Assembly (NCBI RefSeq): GCF_049965695.1
Contig: NZ_JBMFWB010000010.1
Coordinates: 1-63,674 of the forward strand
Source of the DNA: Athalassotoga sp049965695
Lineage (GTDB): Bacteria; Thermotogota; Thermotogae; Mesoaciditogales; Mesoaciditogaceae
Direction of reading: 5' to 3'
DNA: 63,674 nt
Of this stretch, positions 58,486-63,674 are shown piece after piece. The notes below the pieces were generated by a model that saw only the letters and a list, made by a program, of their open reading frames with translations, did no database searches and was not told the DNA's origin. Every line of letters starts with the position of its first letter. Within the stretch, counting starts at the first letter, position 1. A program made the position numbers and the translations under genes.

Positions 58486-59502
58486 ATGCTTAATTACGTT
58501 AAACCTGAAAGGTTTATACTCGAGGAGGAGAAAGAAGACAGAGGATATCTTTACGTGAGATATTCCGTTCAACCCCTTGAACGCGGTTATGGTGTGATGA
58601 TCGGAAATGCTCTAAGAAGAATTCTTTTATCTTCGATCCCGTCGTTAGCGATAACCGGCGTTAAGATAAGAGACGTTTATCACGAATACGATGCCGTAAA
58701 GGGTGCTAAAGAAGATGTGCTTCAGATCCTCCTTAACGTTAAACAGATTCAGGTCAAGGAGAATGTCCCGATAAAAGAAGAACCGGTCGTCATGACCGTC
58801 CAGAAAAAAGGTGCTGGCATAGTCAGGGCAAAAGACATAAAATGTCCTCTCGAAGTCAAAATAGCAAATCCCGAATTGAAATTAGCCACGCTTAACGAAG
58901 ATGCGGATTTCTACATGGAACTTTTTGCCGAAAAAGGAAAAGGGTACCTTCCCGTCTCGGAAATGGACACGAGCAACGATGTTCAAATGTTGCCCGTTGA
59001 TGGAATTTTCACGCCTGTTGTGCGTGTTAACTTTCGCACGGAAGATTTCAGAGTTGGAAAGAAAATAGACTACGATAGGCTTATACTCGAAATATGGACA
59101 AAAAAATCTGTGGACCCGAATGCTGCCCTCAAAGATGCGCTTAATATCCTTATAGAACACTTTGAATTTTTGCTCAACAACCTTCAGGGTCAGAAAGAAA
59201 GTCAGGTCGTCATCGAAGATGACAAAAAAGCGGAAAAAGATGTTTTACCGCCATCTCAAACCGTTGAGGAGCCTAAAACGCCTGCGGATTCCTTTGCAAT
59301 TTACGATAAAATGAGAATAGAAGACCTTGAACTCTCCGTGAGAGCACTTAATTCTTTAAAACGTGGTAAAATAGAAACGGTTGGAGAACTTCTTCAGAAA
59401 GATGAAAAATCCCTTCTCAAGATAAAAAATTTTGGAACGAAGTCTTTGGAAGAGATAAACGAAAAACTTGAAAAACTCGGACTTAAACTCAAGGCTGAAT
59501 AA
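58486..59502 (+). CDS. rpoA: RNA polymerase alpha subunit
   Basis: A 338-residue alpha subunit. The N-terminal dimerisation domain shows YGVMIGNALRRILLSSIPS, a linker of about 35 residues rich in Glu/Lys/Pro follows, and the C-terminal DNA-contacting domain carries the helix-hairpin-helix ELSVRALNSLKRGKIETVGEL. Placed between S4 and L17 as in most bacteria. Confidence 0.98.
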   Translation: MLNYVKPERFILEEEKEDRGYLYVRYSVQPLERGYGVMIGNALRRILLSSIPSLAITGVKIRDVYHEYDAVKGAKEDVLQILLNVKQIQVKENVPIKEEPVVMTVQKKGAGIVRAKDIKCPLEVKIANPELKLATLNEDADFYMELFAEKGKGYLPVSEMDTSNDVQMLPVDGIFTPVVRVNFRTEDFRVGKKIDYDRLILEIWTKKSVDPNAALKDALNILIEHFEFLLNNLQGQKESQVVIEDDKKAEKDVLPPSQTVEEPKTPADSFAIYDKMRIEDLELSVRALNSLKRGKIETVGELLQKDEKSLLKIKNFGTKSLEEINEKLEKLGLKLKAE

Positions 59503-59514
59503 CGGAGGATTGAA

Positions 59515-59874
59515 ATGAGACATAGAGTGAAATTGCATGCGCTTTCAAGACCAAGTGACGAAAGAAAAGCGTTGATGCGAAGTTTAGTACGTGAGTTGTT
59601 TCTTCATGGAACGATAGTCACAACCACCCAAAAAGCGAAAGCAGCCTCTGCATTTGCTGAAAGAATAATAACCCATGCTCTCGCCAAAGATCTTTCGGCA
59701 AGGAGATACGTGAATGCTTTTCTCAACGACGAAAAATTGACAAACAAAGTCGTCGACGAGATAGCGCCTAAATATGCCGGAAGAAAAGGTGGCTACACCC
59801 GAATCGTAAAGATGGAAAAAAGGCACGGCGACGATGCCGAATTGGCTATTTTCCAACTTGTCAAAGAGTCATGA
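59515..59874 (+). CDS. rplQ: 50S ribosomal protein L17
   Basis: A 119-residue L17 (MRHRVKLHALSRPSDERKA; TTTQKAKAASAFAERIITHA; GGYTRIVKMEKRHGDDAELA). Last gene of the supercluster, directly followed by a terminator. Confidence 0.97.
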   Translation: MRHRVKLHALSRPSDERKALMRSLVRELFLHGTIVTTTQKAKAASAFAERIITHALAKDLSARRYVNAFLNDEKLTNKVVDEIAPKYAGRKGGYTRIVKMEKRHGDDAELAIFQLVKES

Positions 59875-59876
59875 TG

Positions 59877-59903
59877 AGACTACCCGTCTTGGGTAGTCTT
59901 TTT
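59877..59903 (+). terminator. terminator of the ribosomal supercluster
   Basis: AGACTACCC, a 5-base loop and GGGTAGTCT form a 9-bp perfect stem followed by a run of T residues, three bases after the L17 stop. Confidence 0.9.
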
Positions 59904-59908
59904 GCGAT

Positions 59909-60175
59909 ATGTGGCAAACAATAACCTTCTTTCTTGTCGTAAACATAATCTCTTCTTTTATGACATGGTCCAAAAGTAGAGATAGTACTTCTTTAAAAGT
60001 TAGCAAATTCAATCAAATGCTTTACACGTTTTTTGGAGGAGCGGTGGGTGTGCTTCTGTTTTCTGCTTTAACTAAGAAATGGGATTACAAATTGAACTTC
60101 ATCATCCTTGCCATATTGGAAAATATAGGCGTTTACATCGTACTTTACGAACTTGCAATCCACGTTGCAGATTGA
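59909..60175 (+). CDS. small membrane protein, DUF1294-like
   Basis: An 88-residue protein with three hydrophobic segments (about 3-18, 38-57, 62-84). The middle FFGGAVGVLLFSALTKKWDYKLNF resembles the GG...HKT..K..F pattern of DUF1294 proteins, so a distant match is possible. No SD is seen before the ATG, which lies just after the terminator, and it may start at an internal codon. Role unknown; it is 15 bases upstream of the transaldolase gene. Confidence 0.5.
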   Translation: MWQTITFFLVVNIISSFMTWSKSRDSTSLKVSKFNQMLYTFFGGAVGVLLFSALTKKWDYKLNFIILAILENIGVYIVLYELAIHVAD

Positions 60176-60190
60176 AAAAGAGGTGATTTT

Positions 60191-60847
60191 ATGAAAATAT
60201 TCATCGATACCGCCAACCTTGATGAGATAAAAAAAGCCGCGGCATGGGGAATTTTGGACGGTGTGACGACAAACCCGACACTTGTATCCAAAGAGGGAAA
60301 GATAGACTTCAAAACGAGAATAGGCGAGATTTGCGCCGTTGTTAAAGGTCCTGTAAGTGCGGAAGTCGTTTCAACGGATTACGATGGAATGGTAAAAGAG
60401 GCAAAAGACCTTGCAAAAATAGCAGATAATGTAACTGTAAAAATACCGATGACCGAAGACGGCATAAAAGCGGTCAGAACGCTTTCGCAAATCGGCATAA
60501 AGACAAACGTTACACTCGTCTTCAGCGCAAATCAGGCTTTGCTTGCCGCAAAAGCTGGCGCAACCTTTGTAAGTCCGTTCATCGGACGTTTGGATGATAT
60601 AGGGAACAACGGCATGAACGTGCTAAGCGATATACTCAGCATTTACGCCAATTATGGCTATAAAACGGAAGTCATAGCGGCAAGCATAAGAAGTCCGGAG
60701 CACGTAAGAATCGCCGCTTTGATGGGCGCTCACATAGCGACAATTCCGTTTGAAATAATAAAACAGATGTTTAGACACACCTTAACGGATGTGGGACTTG
60801 AAAGATTTTTGAACGACTGGAAAAAATACAGAGAAAATTTAAATTGA
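60191..60847 (+). CDS. tal: transaldolase / fructose-6-phosphate aldolase-like
   Basis: A 218-residue TIM-barrel enzyme of the small TalC/FSA group. FIDTANLDEI at the start, GVTTNPTLVSKEG, the Schiff-base Lys84 in NVTVKIPMT, and SPFIGRLDDIG match. It moves dihydroxyacetone units in the pentose phosphate pathway; whether it acts as transaldolase or aldolase cannot be told from the sequence. SD AGAGGTG precedes the ATG. Its stop overlaps the rho leader. Confidence 0.95.
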   Translation: MKIFIDTANLDEIKKAAAWGILDGVTTNPTLVSKEGKIDFKTRIGEICAVVKGPVSAEVVSTDYDGMVKEAKDLAKIADNVTVKIPMTEDGIKAVRTLSQIGIKTNVTLVFSANQALLAAKAGATFVSPFIGRLDDIGNNGMNVLSDILSIYANYGYKTEVIAASIRSPEHVRIAALMGAHIATIPFEIIKQMFRHTLTDVGLERFLNDWKKYRENLN

Positions 60848-60861
60848 GAAAGGAGTTTTTT

Positions 60862-62166
60862 GTGGCCGAGGATCAAGAAAAAGCCAAAAAGTTTGACGAT
60901 ACGTATTTAGACATAAAAAAACTTCAAGAATTGAAGATCAAAGATCTTTACGAAATAGCCAAGGGGCTTGGGATGCAAAGGGTTGCTCAGTACAGAAAAG
61001 ACGATCTCATCTCGGAAATACTCAGGATGCAGACGGAATCAAAAGGTTACAAATTCAAAGAAGGGGTACTCAAAATTCAAGATGGAGGATACGGTCTTTT
61101 AAGAGTTGACAGTTATCTTGCAAGTTCCAACGACATATACGTTTCGCCCTCTCAAATAAAAAAATTCGGACTTTTGGACGGAGATACCGTTTCAGGACAG
61201 ACCCGCCCCCCAAAAGAAGGAGAAAAATACTTCGCCCTTTTGAAAATAGAAGCCATCAATTACAAAGACATAAGTCTTTCAAATGACAGGGTAAACTTTG
61301 AAGACCTGACGGCGCTTTATCCGGATGAACGCTTTATCCTTGAGACAGAGCCTCAATACCTTGATACCCGTCTGATAGACATCTTCTCTCCCATAGGTAA
61401 AGGTCAAAGAGGTTTGATCGTTTCTCCCCCAAAGGCTGGAAAGACGACCATCTTAAAGCATATAGCCAACGGCATTGCGAAAAATCATCCCAACACAAAG
61501 AGAATGGTACTTCTCATAGATGAACGTCCTGAAGAAGTAACCGACATGAAAAGATCCGTCGATGCCGACGTTATAGCGGCGCCGTTTGACATGCCTTCAG
61601 AAAAACAAATTGAAATAGCAGAACTTGCCCTTGAGAAGGCGAAAAGGCTTGTTGAGTACAAATACGATGTCGTAATACTCCTTGACAGCATAACGCGACT
61701 TGCCAGAGCCTATAACCTTTACCTTCCTCCGTCCGGCAAATTGCTTTCTGGAGGAGTCGATGCCTCTGCGTTGTACAAGCCAAAACACTTTTTTGGCGCG
61801 GCAAGAAACATAGAAGAGGGAGGAAGCCTTACCATAATAGCAACCGCACTCGTTGAAACCGGATCCAAGATGGACGATGTCATATTCGAAGAGTTTAAAG
61901 GCACAGGCAACATGGAACTCGTACTGTCAAGACAACTTGCAAACAAAAGAATTTTCCCCGCGATGGATCTCAACCTTTCCGGTACTCGAAAAGAAGAATT
62001 GCTTTTCGATGAGAAAACCCTTAAAAATGTTTGGCTGTTAAGAAGGTTCATAAGTTCGATGAATCCCGAAGAGGCTATATCACTTATGATGTCAAAACTT
62101 AAAGAAACCAAGAGCAACGAGGATTTCTTTGATCTTCTCAAGAATGAAAAAGACGCTGTAAGATAA
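60862..62166 (+). CDS. rho: transcription termination factor Rho
   Basis: A 434-residue Rho. An N-terminal helical domain (LDIKKLQELKIKDLYEIAKG) is followed by the cold-shock-like RNA-binding domain (GYGLLRVDSYL, YVSPSQIKKFGLLDGD) and the RecA-like ATPase with SPPKAGKTT (Lys194) and VVILLDSITRLARAYN; the secondary RNA-binding Q-loop near GGVDASALYKPKHFFGAARN is intact. The GTG six bases after AAAGGAG is the likely start; a TTG at 60844 overlaps the transaldolase stop and is less likely. Hexameric helicase that ends transcription. Confidence 0.97.
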   Translation: MAEDQEKAKKFDDTYLDIKKLQELKIKDLYEIAKGLGMQRVAQYRKDDLISEILRMQTESKGYKFKEGVLKIQDGGYGLLRVDSYLASSNDIYVSPSQIKKFGLLDGDTVSGQTRPPKEGEKYFALLKIEAINYKDISLSNDRVNFEDLTALYPDERFILETEPQYLDTRLIDIFSPIGKGQRGLIVSPPKAGKTTILKHIANGIAKNHPNTKRMVLLIDERPEEVTDMKRSVDADVIAAPFDMPSEKQIEIAELALEKAKRLVEYKYDVVILLDSITRLARAYNLYLPPSGKLLSGGVDASALYKPKHFFGAARNIEEGGSLTIIATALVETGSKMDDVIFEEFKGTGNMELVLSRQLANKRIFPAMDLNLSGTRKEELLFDEKTLKNVWLLRRFISSMNPEEAISLMMSKLKETKSNEDFFDLLKNEKDAVR

Positions 62167-62167
62167 C

Positions 62168-62196
62168 TTGACATTCTTGAACTTACATAGTATAAT
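62168..62196 (+). promoter_or_regulatory. perfect-consensus sigma-70 promoter
   Basis: TTGACA, a 17-base spacer and TATAAT match the consensus at all twelve positions. It starts two bases after the rho stop and drives the lipoprotein downstream. This is the strongest-looking promoter in the window. Confidence 0.92.
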
Positions 62197-62202
62197 TTTC
62201 AA

Positions 62203-62308
62203 TAATCCATCCTCTGTCTCGCCCGCAGGGGGGAGTGAGTTTTTGAAGGCATAAAATTTTTGTAAAGGAGGTGTCTCCTGGTGCTCATGTGAGTGGCCAG
62301 GATTGCCC
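62203..62308 (+). promoter_or_regulatory. structured leader of the last lipoprotein gene
   Basis: About 105 bases of untranslated leader. A GC-rich stem near 62218-62235 (CTC-CCC with GGG-GAG around GCAG) runs into a T5 tract at 62240-62244 and could attenuate. A strong AAAGGAGG (62264-62271) is followed at nine bases by a GTG-CTC-ATG-TGA micro-frame, not by the gene. CTCATG (62284-62289) can pair with CATGAG (62308-62313), masking the real ATG. No known riboswitch class was recognised. Confidence 0.5.
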
Positions 62309-63674
62309 ATGAGTAGAAAGGGGAAACTGGGTTTACTCTTGATGTCGGTGGTAGTGATAGCGCTGGTGCTATCGAGTTGTTTCTTGCCAGCACCTAAAAC
62401 TCCGCCTACATTCAGCGTTGCACCGACAACGATAAACGCTTATTCGGGCCAGCCCTTCAATTTAAGCGTGACTGGCCAGGGTGGTAATGGAATATCGCAA
62501 ATAGTCGCTACATTCCAGGGATCAACTGTCATTAAAACTTCAAATCCCGCAACCTTTACCTTTGTTGCACCGAATGTCATCGCACAGACTTACTATAATT
62601 TGGGTGTGACTGTTTACGGTAAAAATGGTTTGAGTTCAAGCGCGACCGAAATAGTTAACGTTACACCATACACATCAGTTGGTTCCATAACTTACGCCGT
62701 CAGACTTAACAATCCATATCCTCACGTTTACACGTATCCAGCAGCCAACAACAATCAGTCTGTTATATTTACGGTGAACGTTGGTAATGGTGCCGGTATG
62801 GTTGGCGGAGTTTCAGTTTATGTTGATGGCAGTGCGATACCTGCGTCTCCAACGACTCTATCTTCAGTGCTTAAAACCACCGTTGCGGGGACTTCATTCA
62901 TAGTCCAGAAGAGTTTTGTTGCGCTTTACAGCATATCTCTAAACCATGTCGGACCTCACACGTACTGGGTTAATTTCTATGGAACTAACGGATCGCTGCT
63001 TGGATCTTCTGTCCCTGGATACTTCTACATATCCTATCCGGGCACGCAAAAGGTAACGCTCAGCGCGGCTACGCCGCTTTACAACACGAACTATATAAAC
63101 GGTGTCAGCGGTAGCGTATCCTTCACGGCCAAAGCCACAGATTACACATCCCAGTATGAAGGCTTTTTGGTAAACGGCACACCGTTTGCGACATACCTTA
63201 ATATTGCAACCGCAGTTTCTGTGCTCGGAAAGAGTTATCAGATATCTGTGCCGGTCAGTGCACTTACCTCTGCCGGATCGACAACCTTTGCCTTTAAAGA
63301 TGCCTCGATAGATGGAAATGTCGTAGCGGCAAAACAAACTTACGTCGTCGTCAAAGCTACGCCGGTCTTAAGAGCGTCTTACAAAGGAGTGGCGCCTGTC
63401 AACAACGTGCTTTACGTTGGATTAACTCCTTCGTATTTTAAAGTTTATTCATACGATCCGTACTGGTTGTCCTCTGCGGCAACGCTTTCTTCTTTGCAGT
63501 ATGGAAATACACCATACACGTTGACGAACGGCTCAACCACAACAGTTGACGTTTCACCGCTTTCAAACGGTGCAACTGCCGCGTTTACAGCCCGTGTAAG
63601 TAATAAAGCCAATCTTTCAAGTACCCTTGCCCTTACGGTGTATCGTATCTCTGTGGGGCCAAATGTAAAATGGG
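62309..63674 (+). CDS. large lipoprotein with repeated beta domains, 3' end beyond the window
   Basis: The frame is open for 455 codons to the end of the window. Residues 1-24 form a lipoprotein signal ending LSSC (Cys24). After a Pro-rich linker the protein is a series of Ig/Fn3-like units with Thr/Ser/Val-rich strands and Tyr-Pro turns (for example about 30-105, 108-210, 225-315). No enzyme motif is seen. The ATG has only CCAGGA as SD. With a perfect promoter it is probably abundant, perhaps a surface or sheath component, but that is inference. Confidence 0.8.
   Translation, partial: MSRKGKLGLLLMSVVVIALVLSSCFLPAPKTPPTFSVAPTTINAYSGQPFNLSVTGQGGNGISQIVATFQGSTVIKTSNPATFTFVAPNVIAQTYYNLGVTVYGKNGLSSSATEIVNVTPYTSVGSITYAVRLNNPYPHVYTYPAANNNQSVIFTVNVGNGAGMVGGVSVYVDGSAIPASPTTLSSVLKTTVAGTSFIVQKSFVALYSISLNHVGPHTYWVNFYGTNGSLLGSSVPGYFYISYPGTQKVTLSAATPLYNTNYINGVSGSVSFTAKATDYTSQYEGFLVNGTPFATYLNIATAVSVLGKSYQISVPVSALTSAGSTTFAFKDASIDGNVVAAKQTYVVVKATPVLRASYKGVAPVNNVLYVGLTPSYFKVYSYDPYWLSSAATLSSLQYGNTPYTLTNGSTTTVDVSPLSNGATAAFTARVSNKANLSSTLALTVYRISVGPNVKW

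Noticed and set aside
62203..62308. Known riboswitch (c-di-GMP, SAM, TPP, FMN, cobalamin) in the last leader
   Set aside because: None of the conserved core sequences of these classes is present.
62092..62393. Minus-strand frames of 64-72 residues over the rho end and the leader
   Set aside because: They overlap rho, the perfect promoter and the lipoprotein start; no SD, no domain.
62939..63337. 132-residue minus-strand frame
   Set aside because: It lies wholly inside the lipoprotein frame, is rich in Arg/Cys and has no domain or SD; it is a shadow.

Overview
This window is bacterial chromosome of low to moderate GC with dense, often overlapping genes and frequent TTG/GTG starts. It most likely comes from a thermophilic member of the Thermotogota, possibly the Mesoaciditogales (Mesoaciditoga/Athalassotoga). 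The clues are a malEFG operon whose MalG is greatly enlarged (934 aa, as in Thermotoga), an aminotransferase plus SerA pair resembling TM1400-TM1401, the continuous str-S10-spc-alpha supercluster, and envelope genes with STN and secretin-like domains. The phylum call is inference from gene style; no rRNA gene is present.

Layout. 1-5.6 kb: five exported or envelope proteins on the plus strand, including a minimal secretin and a degenerate secretin paralogue fused to a beta-rich tail. 5.7-7.5 kb: an accessory patch on the minus strand with a HepT-MntA toxin-antitoxin pair, a GIY-YIG nuclease, and small hairpin and direct repeats. 7.5-8.6 kb: a lipoprotein. 8.9-16.9 kb: a tightly coupled seven-gene operon (class V aminotransferase, SerA, YgeY, YgeW, hydantoinase, SsnA, PreA-like reductase) that looks like an anaerobic purine or hydantoin ring-opening and carbamoyl-recovery pathway. 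17.1-24.9 kb: alaS, a HAD hydrolase, a K+ channel, a CDF metal exporter, an ABC exporter and an SDR. 24.9-36.0 kb: YitT, GH13 amylase and GT2 genes divergent from malEFG and a phosphodiesterase, then a membrane protein and acpS. 36.2-40.3 kb: a SAM hydrolase, tRNA-Pro(UGG), a 5'-nucleotidase and a DEAD-box helicase. 40.4-59.9 kb: 34 translation, secretion and transcription genes from rpsL to rplQ in canonical order with a terminator at the end. 59.9-62.2 kb: a small membrane protein, transaldolase and rho. 62.2 kb to the end: a perfect-consensus promoter, a structured leader and the 5' part of a large lipoprotein.

How the parts work together. The malEFG transporter and the divergent cytoplasmic amylase fit uptake and cleavage of maltodextrins, with the ATPase encoded elsewhere. 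The seven-gene operon would open nucleobase-type rings and recover carbamoyl phosphate and amino groups. Intergenic spaces upstream of several housekeeping genes carry copies of one roughly 135 bp imperfect-palindrome repeat whose right end abuts the promoter region of the next gene. The most interesting unexplained parts are the secretin-paralogue cluster, the ring-opening operon lacking YgeX, the giant extracytoplasmic MalG insert, the promoter-adjacent repeat family, and the start-codon-masking leader of the last lipoprotein.
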